Shown one piece after another: positions 25,814-35,358 of a DNA stretch of 64,000 nucleotides. The notes under the pieces are model-generated. The model was not told the origin of the DNA, did not search any database, and saw only the letters and a list, made by a program, of their open reading frames with translations. The DNA comes from Anabaena sp. WA102 (GTDB lineage: Bacteria > Cyanobacteriota > Cyanobacteriia > Cyanobacteriales > Nostocaceae). The stretch is from NCBI RefSeq assembly GCF_001277295.1, contig NZ_CP011456.1, forward strand, positions 5,274,001 to 5,338,000, written 5' to 3'. The translations under genes were made by a program, and so were the position numbers. The stretch's first letter is position 1. Each line of letters starts with the position of its first letter.

Positions 25814-27673
25814 ATGATAGGCAAATTACTAGATCATCGCTACCAAGTCATTCGCGTCTTGGCGACAGGGGGATTTGGTCAAACCTATATTGCCCAAGAT
25901 ACCAGACGGCCAGGCAATCCCATCTGCGTGGTTAAACACCTGAAACCAGCTAATTCTGACCCTAACATCTTTGTTACTGCTAAACGCCTGTTTAATAGCG
26001 AAGCAGAAACGTTAGAAAAATTGAGTAACCATGACCAAATACCCAGACTTCTTGCCTATTTTGACGAAAATAAGGAATTCTTTCTAGTTCAAGAATTTAT
26101 TGACGGTCATACTCTCAATGAAGAACTTATCCCTGGACAGCCTTGGAGTGAAGCCCAAGTCATGCAAATGCTGCTGGAAATCTTGAGTATTTTAGAGTTT
26201 GTTCACCAGGAAGGTGTGATTCACCGCGACATTAAGCCAGATAATATTATTCGCCGTGCGGCTGATTATAAATTAGTTTTAGTAGATTTTGGTGCAGTTA
26301 AACAATTGCGTTGGCCTTGCCCGCCGCAGGCATCGCCCTTGGTTATGGTCGGCGGACAGCAAACAGCTACAGTAGCCATTGGCACACCTGGCTATATGCC
26401 GACAGAACAGGGACAAGGTAAACCCCGTCCTAATAGTGATATTTACGCTTTAGGGATTATCGCCATTCAGGCATTAACAGGAGTCCCAGCTAGTCAATTA
26501 CAAGAAGATCCAGATACAGGGGAAATTAACTGGCAACATTTAATTCCTGTGAATCCTGGTCTAGTCGCAATTTTAACGAAAATGGTACGTTACCATTTCA
26601 AAGAACGTTATCAAACAGCAACGGAAGCTTTACAAGCTTGTCAAGAGTTGGTAAATATCACCCCCGAACTTGCCCAACCTTCCGTATCTCCTCAAATTAT
26701 TTATCAGTCTCCGCAAAATCTAGCTTCAAGATTTACACAGAAAACAATGGCGGTTTCGCCCGCTAATCATGTTCCTGTTCAACCTGCACCTCAACAATAT
26801 ATTCCCCAAGAATCTAATAAACCAGATCCTTTACCTTTATTAATTGGCATATTATTAGTTGGTAGTGTAGCCGCTTTATTTACAAATGTATATCCCAATT
26901 TTAAGAGTTTAACTGGTAATCCAACGGGAGAAAAAACCAAATTAACAAATAACTGTATGGCTGTAGTTGCAGCTAATTCTAATATCCGGTCTGAACCCAG
27001 TGCCATCAATTCTGATAATATTTTGAAAACCTTGGGTACAGCTAGTGAATTTGAGGTGACAGGTAAACGCACAAATCGAGGTTGGGTAGAAATTAAACTG
27101 TCATCTGGACGTTTAGCATGGGCGCATTCTGATATTATTGCTAATAACGAAACATGGATTTCTTGCCGTCGAGATAAAGGTTTGGCTATTCAAACTGTAG
27201 ATGATAGTTCTTTAATTGCATCTCGTCCAGTTCCCCAAGTTTCCGCCAAATCTGTGGTAGAAACTCCCACTCCTGAATCATCCCCACCAGCCATCGAAGA
27301 TAAGACAAAAACGGTGGCAAAAGCTCGACAAAAGTTTGAATCAGGAGATTTACAAGGAGCAATTTCTCTGTTAAAATCAACTTCAGGAAATGCTGTTTCT
27401 AGTATTAAAGAAACCGTTGATACTGTGAATCAATGGCAGAGTGATTGGGCAAAAGCAGAAGCGTTAGCTAAAGATATTAATAAAGCTATTGATAATGGTC
27501 AATGGGATGAAGTTTTAGCTTATCGAGATCATCCAGAAAAGCTCCCGAATATTAAATACTGGCGTGATAAATTAGAACCAATGTTTAAACAAGCTGCTGA
27601 TAATGTTGCTAAACAAGCATTACCCCAGGAAAATAAACCAACTCCTTCCACAACACCAAAAGATGGGGTTTAA
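25814..27673 (+). CDS. Membrane-anchored Ser/Thr protein kinase with SH3-like domain
   Basis: The 619-residue protein has a Hanks-type kinase domain (about 10-280): glycine loop ATGGFGQTY, VVK lysine, HRDIKPDNII catalytic loop, VDFGAVKQL (DFG) and GTPGYMPTEQ. One membrane segment follows (about 337-357, LPLLIGILLVGSVAALFTNV), then a bacterial SH3-like domain (about 380-450; NSNIRSEPSA through RLAWAHSDII) and a charged C-terminal region. Kinase inside, SH3 outside is the likely topology. A seven-residue proline-rich insertion (WPCPPQA, 26312-26332) follows the DFG motif; see findings. The phosphorylation target is unknown. Confidence 0.92.
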   Translation: MIGKLLDHRYQVIRVLATGGFGQTYIAQDTRRPGNPICVVKHLKPANSDPNIFVTAKRLFNSEAETLEKLSNHDQIPRLLAYFDENKEFFLVQEFIDGHTLNEELIPGQPWSEAQVMQMLLEILSILEFVHQEGVIHRDIKPDNIIRRAADYKLVLVDFGAVKQLRWPCPPQASPLVMVGGQQTATVAIGTPGYMPTEQGQGKPRPNSDIYALGIIAIQALTGVPASQLQEDPDTGEINWQHLIPVNPGLVAILTKMVRYHFKERYQTATEALQACQELVNITPELAQPSVSPQIIYQSPQNLASRFTQKTMAVSPANHVPVQPAPQQYIPQESNKPDPLPLLIGILLVGSVAALFTNVYPNFKSLTGNPTGEKTKLTNNCMAVVAANSNIRSEPSAINSDNILKTLGTASEFEVTGKRTNRGWVEIKLSSGRLAWAHSDIIANNETWISCRRDKGLAIQTVDDSSLIASRPVPQVSAKSVVETPTPESSPPAIEDKTKTVAKARQKFESGDLQGAISLLKSTSGNAVSSIKETVDTVNQWQSDWAKAEALAKDINKAIDNGQWDEVLAYRDHPEKLPNIKYWRDKLEPMFKQAADNVAKQALPQENKPTPSTTPKDGV

Positions 27674-27858
27674 AACACTAGATTATTTAGTAATTTTCTA
27701 AGTAATCGAAGCTTGTTTAATTTTACAACTTGTGTCCAGCAAACTTTGATAAACTGGAAAAATTGAGAGTGATCATTGATTGCGATCGCTCTATTAATCA
27801 ATGTGATGATTTATAAAGATAAATTATATTCTTTTAATCAATTAACCCATCAAGAATT

Positions 27859-28341
27859 TCAGGTTTTGATTAAGTAAAAATATAGTCCGGCCATCAATGG
27901 AAAGCTGATGATACCACAGTAAAAGCTGAAGCGATTTGGAGGACGTAAATAGCTAATACTTTCTAATATATAGCCAGGAAGTTCAGCTAGGGGGGTTTCC
28001 ATTGACATATCGGTGTGACTACCAATAAAGAATTTGAGTGGTAGTACAAGAATTAGGTTAAAGATAAAGCGAACAATAGATGTTATGGCTGTCGTAAGAG
28101 TATAGCCTATACCATCGCTGGGAGTGAGTTCAAATTGGCTATTATAGTTAGTGTAATTATCACCAATTCCAACCCCTCCTAGTGCTAGTCTGGACATAAC
28201 AGAAGCAATGGCAAAAAAGATATAAGCTATGATTGGGATGATTAGTATGACTACACCAGAAGTGTTGAATGTTAGGAAAAGATTAAAAAAAAGTACCATA
28301 ATTTGATACAATCTAAAAAAATCTAGATAAAGAATTATCAA
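27859..28341 (-). pseudogene. Membrane protein with IS-derived N-terminus (truncated gene)
   Basis: Only 27859-28256 belongs to the host gene; the start codon and first 28 residues (28341-28257) come from the left end of the IS copy. The host part has about three membrane segments (ILIIPIIAYIFFAIASVMSR, TSIVRFIFNLILVLPLKFF, FYCGIISFPLMAGLYFYLI) and is not recognised. The reading frame is continuous across the junction, so a chimeric 160-residue protein could be made, but the native N-terminus is lost. Confidence 0.6.
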
Positions 28342-29431
28342 ATTATGCGCTTAAAGAATTTCCCAGAAGTGGTCAAAACAATATTGAAACCATTGCCCAA
28401 AAAAGATTATCCAGTTCTGGACACATTTTCATTTGTATCAGTGTGGTTACAGTATGTCATGGATAAAAGTATAGTGAGTATGAGAGATTTATTTCAAAGA
28501 CTAAATAATCAAGGGATAGATTTAAAAATATCAAATTTTTCCAAGGCAAGTAAAAAGAGAGATACTCAAGTATTTTTGGAGATAATAACTGAATTAAACA
28601 ATCAACTGAGAAAGAAAAAAGGAAAGGAAGAAACCCAAGCATTATTTCCTATAGATTCAACAATTATTACATTAACAAGTAAATTATTATGGAGTCAAGG
28701 ATATCATCAAGTAAAACTATTTTGTGGGTTAGATAGTTTGACATCAGAAGTTGGTGGAATGGTGATTCATTTTGGGCAAGGACATGACCATAAATATGGA
28801 CAAGAAACAGTAGAAGCAATTCCGTCAAAAGGAGTAGGGATAATGGATAGAGGATTTGCATCCTCCGAAAGAATATCTGAATTAAAACAACAAAAAAATA
28901 AAGCTTTTGTCTTAAGAATTAAAAATAATGTCACTTTAGAAATGCTAGAAAATGGTAATTGTAAAGTTGGCAAAGATGAAAGAGAAGTGGAAATTAGAGT
29001 AGTAGCATTTTGTGATATAGAAACTAAGAGTGAATTTCGTTTAGCAACAAACTTATTAAATGAAGGAGAAGAGCAAGTTAGTAATCAAGAGATTATGGAA
29101 ATTTACATACAAAGATGGCAAATTGAATTGTTATGGAAATTCTTAAAAATGCACCTCAAGTTAGACAGACTTATGACAAAGAATGAGAATGGAATTAGAA
29201 TTCAGATAATGTGCTGTTTAATCGCTTATTTGATATTGCAACTAATAGAAATACCGCAAGAATTTGGCAAAACTTTATTAGATAAACTCCGTTATCTTCA
29301 GTCCTATATGTGTCAGGAAATAAGTTATGTTCATTGGTTTAGAAAACTTATTTGGATAAGATGAAAAATAGCACTTATAGGCTAAGTTTATTTCAATATG
29401 TAAAGTTTTATTACGCTATTCAACATTTCTG
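28257..29431 (+). mobile_element. IS4-like insertion sequence, copy 1 (1175 bp)
   Basis: The element has 14-bp terminal inverted repeats with one mismatch (CAGAAGTGTTGAAT at 28257; ATTCAACATTTCTG ending at 29431) and one transposase gene. It appears identical to the copies at 57233-58407 and 56578-58936. Unlike those, it has no target duplication: the left flank ends TGACTACAC and the right begins CTTTCACAT. Its two flanks therefore probably come from different insertion sites. Confidence 0.92.
28345..29364 (+). CDS. IS4-family transposase (copy 1)
   Basis: The 339-residue protein has the DDE order of IS4-type transposases: first Asp in LFPIDSTIITL (about residue 103), second in GVGIMDRGF (about 168), and Glu in IYIQRWQIELLWKFLK (about 254-269), which fits the Y-(2)R-(3)E-(6)K signature of the IS4 family. 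It cuts and pastes the element. The gene is intact, and its translation is identical to that of copy 3. Confidence 0.93.
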   Translation: MRLKNFPEVVKTILKPLPKKDYPVLDTFSFVSVWLQYVMDKSIVSMRDLFQRLNNQGIDLKISNFSKASKKRDTQVFLEIITELNNQLRKKKGKEETQALFPIDSTIITLTSKLLWSQGYHQVKLFCGLDSLTSEVGGMVIHFGQGHDHKYGQETVEAIPSKGVGIMDRGFASSERISELKQQKNKAFVLRIKNNVTLEMLENGNCKVGKDEREVEIRVVAFCDIETKSEFRLATNLLNEGEEQVSNQEIMEIYIQRWQIELLWKFLKMHLKLDRLMTKNENGIRIQIMCCLIAYLILQLIEIPQEFGKTLLDKLRYLQSYMCQEISYVHWFRKLIWIR

Positions 29432-30794
29432 CTTTCACATAGTTTAATCTATTGCAAGAAGGACATTTAATCTGTGCATTGTATTGAGCATCATTAATGT
29501 GTTCAGGTTCATTTTGTTCTTCTTGATGCTGAGACTCATCCCGAATATAAAAATACCAAAAAAGATTAGATAAAGTAAAATTAGAAATCTGTTTTAAATT
29601 TGAAGGAATAAAAACTTTATGATCATATTTTTTGGACTCTTCACTAATATAATTTTCGTACTCTTCTCTTAATTCAGGTTTCATCATAAATACAAGCTGG
29701 TCTCTGAGAGAAGAGAAATGAGATTTTTGTTTTAAAATTTCATAGAGTTCTAATTCAGGTTGTTGAATAATATCATTAAATTGTTTTTTATTGGAATTAA
29801 CAACCGTTTGAGATTGATTAAAGTCAGAACTTGCTAATAATTTTAGTTCAGAAGGAGGAAGTGATTGCATCCAATCAAGATTATTTTGCCATGATGCTAA
29901 TACAATTAAATCTTGATCATGTAATCTGTTAATTTCAGGAAATAAAAAATCAAGTTCTTCCTCTGAATCACAACTCATAATAACATTAACTGAATCTTCC
30001 CGCATTTGTTGTTGTAAATTTACAAGACGATCACTTGCTGCTACTAACTCATGTTGTACCTGATAAGTACCAACAATCATCTGTTCAATTAACCAAGAAC
30101 ATTCTAATCTTCTTACACTTCCTGATGCACAAGTTTCTTCAAATAATTGAGGATTGCGATAGTCAGCTAAAGATTCAAATAACATTGATCGTGCTAAATC
30201 AATTTCAGTATTTTTTCGGCTAATATCCTGTATTTTCATTGCAGAATTAAGGCGATTAATTGCTTGCGTAAATAAGCCATAAGCTCTAACTAAAATTAAA
30301 CGATGTTGTTCAAATTTAATATCTTTAGCAACTTGATCAATATGTTGGATAATTTCCGAACCTTGATTTTTCAAAGCCTGTTTTAAATCAATAAAACCAT
30401 TTTCTACCTTAATTTCTAAACGTTCTACCGCTTTTCTCAGTTTTATAGTTTGATATAAATTAACAGCAGAAAGAGCGACACCCGTAGCAACACCCATACC
30501 TATAACAGATGTAGTTGATTGTAAAATACCTATATTTGTTAGTACAGATTGAAAACCTTTGTGCATTTGATACATTTCTAATCCACTGGTAGCCAAATCT
30601 AAAGGTACTGCTATAGGATGAAAAGGAAGTCCACTTTGATCTAACAATCCTATAGCATTACCTACAAACTGACCTGTAGTAGTATCTCTAGCTATGCTCA
30701 GAGGTACTCCTGTAGAAGAAAAGACCTGCAAGTATTGGCCTGCTGCAATACCCGCTTCAATCATTGGAGGAAACTGAAATAGCATAGTTAACAC
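29388..30794 (-). CDS. Membrane/coiled-coil protein, C-terminus cut by IS
   Basis: Host residues run from 30794 to 29432; the last codons (LNSVIKLYILK) and the stop lie in the IS. The N-terminal region (about 1-120) has hydrophobic, glycine-rich stretches (GVATGVALSAVNLY near 104-117) that could insert in membranes, then a coiled coil (LRKAVERLEIKVENGFIDLK). The rest is an alpha-helical domain shared with the protein at 41531-42346. A C-terminal CPSCNRLNYVKAEM looks like half of a zinc ribbon, broken by the IS. It is divergent from the dynamin-like gene (115 bp apart), suggesting a shared role in membrane remodelling. Family not recognised. Confidence 0.65.
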   Translation of the reverse strand: MLTMLFQFPPMIEAGIAAGQYLQVFSSTGVPLSIARDTTTGQFVGNAIGLLDQSGLPFHPIAVPLDLATSGLEMYQMHKGFQSVLTNIGILQSTTSVIGMGVATGVALSAVNLYQTIKLRKAVERLEIKVENGFIDLKQALKNQGSEIIQHIDQVAKDIKFEQHRLILVRAYGLFTQAINRLNSAMKIQDISRKNTEIDLARSMLFESLADYRNPQLFEETCASGSVRRLECSWLIEQMIVGTYQVQHELVAASDRLVNLQQQMREDSVNVIMSCDSEEELDFLFPEINRLHDQDLIVLASWQNNLDWMQSLPPSELKLLASSDFNQSQTVVNSNKKQFNDIIQQPELELYEILKQKSHFSSLRDQLVFMMKPELREEYENYISEESKKYDHKVFIPSNLKQISNFTLSNLFWYFYIRDESQHQEEQNEPEHINDAQYNAQIKCPSCNRLNYVKAEMLNSVIKLYILK

Positions 30795-30909
30795 TTCCTT
30801 GGCTAGACTTAACGTATCTCTTGCTATTATCCCATTAATCAGGTAAATTTTTGCCTAAATAAGTCATAATAAATTAAGTAATTAACGATCTTAATGATAA
30901 AGGAATTTT

Positions 30910-33447
30910 ATGGATACCTCACTAATCCAAACTGAAGCAGTTGAACTATTATCCCGTCTCACTGGTCAAAAATTAGCGAAAAAACACCTCACACCTCCTA
31001 TTGTTTTTATGACGGCTGTATTATTTTTAATAATAGGGGTTATTCATATTGATAACGAAGTATCTAGTAAAGAAAAGGAATATTTCAATAATATTATTAA
31101 TATATTAGTTCCTCAACAAAATAAATTTCGTCAATTCTTACAGATTATTCATAAAAAAATCATTCAAGATAAATTATATCAAAATGTAAACGATTTATTG
31201 ATATTAGCTGCATCTTTAACAGAAGCAGAAAAAATATTACTAATATGTTTAGGGTATCAAATGTCTATGGCTGATGGAGTAATTGATGTTAAAGAGAAAA
31301 AATATTTACAAAATATTGGTAAAAACCTACAAATTCCAAATAACTATTTGCATACATTAGAGGCAGTTTTTGCAGATAAAACTATTGTAAATGAACAAGA
31401 CTTAAATCAAATCAGAGATTTACTTGATCCTGTAAAATTGTCTTCCCTTGATAATTTGTTCATAAAAGCGGCTAATCACTGTTTAGAATATTTTCCCAAT
31501 AAACACCATAATGATCAGGAAAATCATCATTTACAACCAGCTTATTCAGGTTTTGAGTTATTTAAACAACAGTGTCAACAATTAGAAAATTACTGTAACA
31601 ATTTACTACAATTATTAGAAGAAGGATTTAATCTAAATATTATTTCAGAATACTTGATAGAAGAAATCAAAGAAATTTTACGACAATTACAATCTCAACG
31701 TTTTAGAATTGCTGTAATTGGTGAATTTAGTCAAGGTAAATCAACTTTACTTAATGCTTGGTTAGCGGAAGAGATTCAACCTGTAAGAGCAATTCCTTGT
31801 AGTGGTACAATTACTGTTTTAAAATATGGAACTCAAAAACGAGTAATTTGTCGTTATAGAGATGGACAAGAAGAAGAAATTCCGTTTGAACAATATCAAG
31901 AAAAAGCCAGTATTTCAGAAGATGCTGCTATTGATAGTTTAGCAGAAGAATTAGCTCACTCAGAAATTACCGAAATTATTTTAGAACATCCTGGTTTAAT
32001 TTTATGTAAAAATGGAGTAGAAATTGTTGATTCTCCTGGATTAAATGAACATCCTAACAGAAGTGCTATTACTCAGCAACTAATTCAAGATACTGATGCA
32101 ATTATTTTCCTAACTAATGCTTCACGTCTTTTAACACAGGGAGAAAGACAATTATTACAAGAATTAAGATTACAAGTTAATAACGGTAATAAAAATGAAC
32201 CTGCTAATAATATTTTTGTTGTCGTTAATTTTATAGATTTACTACGCAAAGAACAAGATCGTCAAGGTGTTCAGCAAAGAGTAGAAAAATTTGTATTTGG
32301 ACAAGAACCAATTATAACAGGTAATAACCGTGTTCATTTTATTTCTGCCCAATGTGCTGTTGATGCTATTTTAGAAAATACTGAAAATGATTACCTTAAA
32401 TCTTTTCAATTTTTCACTCAATCTGTTGAAAGTTTTTTGATTAATGAAAAAGGTTTACTTAAACTAAAAAAAGCGACTCAATTACTCAATAATTTAATAA
32501 CTGGTTGTAGTTCAGAATTTGAACAATTTGAGAAAATCATTTCTGGTAAAATAACACTTTCAGAACAGGATAAGCAACAAATATTTGATTGTATTGGTGA
32601 AGCAACTGGACGAGATTTTAAAATACGTCTTTTGTTTGACAGTCTTGTGGAAGAAACTATGGAAAAAATTTCACAATCTTGGAAGAAATGGGTAGAAAAT
32701 TTAGAAGAACGTTTAACTAAAAAAAGTGAAAAATGGATTTCTAGCCAAGAGGATAAAGAAAAAATAATGAATGATTATGCTCAAATGTTTGTTAGAGATT
32801 TTGCTAAAGATTTTCAGAAAGATTTTGAATCTAAAATGATATCTGAATATTTGCAAGATTATATTTCTTTATTAGATAATGAAATCAGTTTTCATGTAGA
32901 GGCAATTAAAAGTAATCTTGAATCTATAGATTTAGAGCGTGGTTCAAATCTTGTTAATGAATTTAGTTTATCTATAGCTAACGTTAAACAAGATATTAAA
33001 TTGAATTTATCATTATCTCCACAAGACAGTGAAGGAAAAGATTGGTTTGGTGGTTTTATGGGAGGAGCTATAGTAGCAGGATTGTTAGCAGCATTAATAC
33101 CGGGTGGAATTTTGATTAATATGGCTTTAGGAGGGATAATTGGGAGCTTTTTTGGAAATGATGATCCCAAACCAAAAGTATTAGAAAAAGGTTTAGAAAA
33201 ATTTAATGAATCTGCACAAGATATTTATGATCAAGTATGTGAGAAAGTTATCTCAATTTTTCAAGATAGATTAGAAGTTGCTAGTGAAATTATTGAACAA
33301 TCAATAGCTATTTCAGAGCAGTTAATTGAACAACATGAATTAGCTCATACACAAACATTAAAATCTAGTGAAACAAGTCTCAGTTGGATTAGTCAAAACA
33401 GACAAGATTTACAAGAATTACGCTTGAAAATCGTTCAAAGTGAATGA
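30910..33447 (+). CDS. TerB-domain/dynamin-like GTPase
   Basis: This 845-residue protein has a TerB-like helical domain (about 95-170; LICLGYQMSMADGVIDVKEK) and a dynamin-type GTPase: G1 GEFSQGKST (about 271-279), G2 Thr in PCSGTITVL, G3 DSPGLNEH and G4 VVVNFIDLL. A long helical stalk follows, then a glycine-rich hydrophobic paddle-like segment (about 715-745; GGAIVAGLLAALIPGGILIN). This order resembles bacterial dynamin-like proteins that remodel membranes; some act in phage defence or membrane repair. TerB at the N-terminus is a less usual addition. The function here is inference. Confidence 0.85.
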   Translation: MDTSLIQTEAVELLSRLTGQKLAKKHLTPPIVFMTAVLFLIIGVIHIDNEVSSKEKEYFNNIINILVPQQNKFRQFLQIIHKKIIQDKLYQNVNDLLILAASLTEAEKILLICLGYQMSMADGVIDVKEKKYLQNIGKNLQIPNNYLHTLEAVFADKTIVNEQDLNQIRDLLDPVKLSSLDNLFIKAANHCLEYFPNKHHNDQENHHLQPAYSGFELFKQQCQQLENYCNNLLQLLEEGFNLNIISEYLIEEIKEILRQLQSQRFRIAVIGEFSQGKSTLLNAWLAEEIQPVRAIPCSGTITVLKYGTQKRVICRYRDGQEEEIPFEQYQEKASISEDAAIDSLAEELAHSEITEIILEHPGLILCKNGVEIVDSPGLNEHPNRSAITQQLIQDTDAIIFLTNASRLLTQGERQLLQELRLQVNNGNKNEPANNIFVVVNFIDLLRKEQDRQGVQQRVEKFVFGQEPIITGNNRVHFISAQCAVDAILENTENDYLKSFQFFTQSVESFLINEKGLLKLKKATQLLNNLITGCSSEFEQFEKIISGKITLSEQDKQQIFDCIGEATGRDFKIRLLFDSLVEETMEKISQSWKKWVENLEERLTKKSEKWISSQEDKEKIMNDYAQMFVRDFAKDFQKDFESKMISEYLQDYISLLDNEISFHVEAIKSNLESIDLERGSNLVNEFSLSIANVKQDIKLNLSLSPQDSEGKDWFGGFMGGAIVAGLLAALIPGGILINMALGGIIGSFFGNDDPKPKVLEKGLEKFNESAQDIYDQVCEKVISIFQDRLEVASEIIEQSIAISEQLIEQHELAHTQTLKSSETSLSWISQNRQDLQELRLKIVQSE

Positions 33448-33607
33448 TTTTGAGACACAGAAAATTAAATAAATTGAACAACCCATAAAATGGGAAATTA
33501 TTCGTTTTTTGTCAAACTTACCTATAAATCATCGTTAACTCTCATTTCTCCGTGTCCTCTGTGTTCTCTGTGGTATGGCTAACGCCACGCTCCGCGAACG
33601 TTTGTCC

Positions 33608-33730
33608 ATGACTGAGGACACCTTCAAAATTACGGTTTACCAGATCAATCAGTTGCTAGAGTCAGATAAGCTGGTAAAGAAGAGAGTTAAAAACTTACCA
33701 AATATTCCCAACAGACGAACTACGTTGTAA
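33608..33730 (+). pseudogene. Short C-terminal-like fragment upstream of ffh
   Basis: A 40-codon frame reads MTEDTFKITVYQINQLLESD then KLVKKRVKNLPNIPNRRTTL and stops 7 bp before ffh. It looks like the tail of a larger protein. The start region overlaps a dispersed small repeat (ATGGCTAACGCCACGCTCCG at 33575). The family is not recognised; it could also be a genuine micro-protein. Confidence 0.3.
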
Positions 33731-33737
33731 CTGAAAT

Positions 33738-35186
33738 ATGTTTGATGCACTATCTGACCGTTTAGAATCCGCCTGGAAAAAACTGCGAGGACAGGATAAA
33801 ATCTCCCAATCCAATATACAAGACGCTTTACGGGAAGTGCGTCGGGCTTTGTTGGAAGCAGATGTTAATCTCCAGGTAGTCAAAGATTTTATTAGCGAAG
33901 TTGAAACCAAGGCACAAGGGGCTGAAGTTATCGCTGGTGTACGTCCTGACCAACAATTCATCAAAATTGTTCATGATGAATTAGTGCAGGTGATGGGGGA
34001 AGAAAATGTTCCCCTGGCAGAAGTTACAGGTAAAACCACCGTTGTCTTAATGGCTGGTTTACAAGGTACAGGTAAAACCACAGCCACCGCTAAATTAGCC
34101 TTGCATTTACGAAAACAAGATCGTAGTTGTTTATTAGTGGCTACAGATATATATCGTCCCGCAGCTATTGACCAGTTAATTACTCTTGGTAAGCAAATTG
34201 ATGTCCCAGTATTTGAACTGGGAATTGAAGCAGACCCCGTAGAAATAGCCCGTCAAGGTGTGGAACGTGCCAGAACCGAAGGCATAAATACAGTAATTAT
34301 TGATACTGCCGGACGCTTACAAATTGACGAAGATATGATGGCGGAATTAGCCCGCATCAAAGAAATAGTCCAGCCCGATGAAACCCTGTTAGTTGTGGAT
34401 GCAATGACCGGGCAAGAGGCGGCAAATCTCACGCGCACCTTCCATGATAAAATCGGTATTACTGGGGCAATCCTGACCAAAATGGATGGGGATAGCCGAG
34501 GTGGCGCGGCGTTATCTGTGCGGCAAATTTCCGGTGCGCCGATTAAATTTGTGGGTGTAGGGGAAAAAGTCGAGGCTCTACAACCGTTTTATCCTGACCG
34601 GATGGCTTCGCGGATTTTGGGCATGGGGGATGTTCTCACCTTAGTTGAAAAAGCCCAAGAAGAGATAGATTTGGCAGATGCGGAGCAAATGCAGGAGAAA
34701 ATCCTGTCAGCGAAATTTGATTTTACTGACTTTCTCAAGCAAATGCGGTTGTTGAAAAACATGGGTTCTTTGGGCGGAATTATGAAGATGATTCCGGGCA
34801 TGAACAAGCTTTCTGATGACCAGTTAAAGCATGGAGAAACCCAGCTAAAACGCTGTGAAGCCATGATTAATTCCATGACGGGTAAAGAACGCCGTGACCC
34901 AGATTTATTATCGAGTTCTCCCAGTCGTCGCCGCCGCATAGCTTCTGGTTCTGGGTACAGAGAAGCGGATGTAAGCAAACTGGTAGCGGACTTCCAAAAA
35001 ATGCGATCGCTCATGCAGCAAATGGGACAAGGTGGTATACCAGGAATGCCAGGAATGTTTGGTGGTGGTAATCCCTTAGCCGCAGGTGGTAATCGCCCCT
35101 CAGCCGGCTGGCGTGGCTACCCCGGTGGCGCACCACCAGCGAAGAAAAAGAAAGAGAAAAAGAAAAAAGGTTTTGGGACTCTTTAG
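33738..35186 (+). CDS. ffh: Signal recognition particle protein Ffh (SRP54)
   Basis: The 482-residue protein has the N domain (about 1-85), G domain with GLQGTGKTTATAKLA (about 107-121), DTAGRLQIDE and TKMDGDSRGG, then the methionine-rich M domain (about 325-430) that binds SRP RNA and signal peptides. The tail is Gly/Pro-rich and Lys-rich (AKKKKEKKKK). It delivers nascent membrane proteins to FtsY at the membrane. Length is normal for cyanobacteria. A decayed partial copy of this gene lies at about 36298-36396. Confidence 0.97.
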   Translation: MFDALSDRLESAWKKLRGQDKISQSNIQDALREVRRALLEADVNLQVVKDFISEVETKAQGAEVIAGVRPDQQFIKIVHDELVQVMGEENVPLAEVTGKTTVVLMAGLQGTGKTTATAKLALHLRKQDRSCLLVATDIYRPAAIDQLITLGKQIDVPVFELGIEADPVEIARQGVERARTEGINTVIIDTAGRLQIDEDMMAELARIKEIVQPDETLLVVDAMTGQEAANLTRTFHDKIGITGAILTKMDGDSRGGAALSVRQISGAPIKFVGVGEKVEALQPFYPDRMASRILGMGDVLTLVEKAQEEIDLADAEQMQEKILSAKFDFTDFLKQMRLLKNMGSLGGIMKMIPGMNKLSDDQLKHGETQLKRCEAMINSMTGKERRDPDLLSSSPSRRRRIASGSGYREADVSKLVADFQKMRSLMQQMGQGGIPGMPGMFGGGNPLAAGGNRPSAGWRGYPGGAPPAKKKKEKKKKGFGTL

Positions 35187-35197
35187 AATTTAAGCAC

Positions 35198-35231
35198 AAA
35201 ATCCCGAATTTCTCCCATAAATTCGGGATTT
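35198..35231 (+). terminator. Perfect hairpin after ffh
   Basis: AAATCCCGAATTT (35199-35211) and AAATTCGGGATTT (35219-35231) form a 13-bp perfect stem with a 7-base loop, starting 12 bp after the ffh stop. The U tract is short, so termination strength is uncertain. Confidence 0.65.
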
Positions 35232-35358
35232 GCCAAATGCAATAATTATGGTGTTTGTTCAGGGTCTATCGCAAATCACTATAATTGTTAATATATTCAT
35301 CAGTGCCACTGCTTGTGTTCAAAACTTTATTTACCTTTGGTAAAATGGAGATTCAGAT

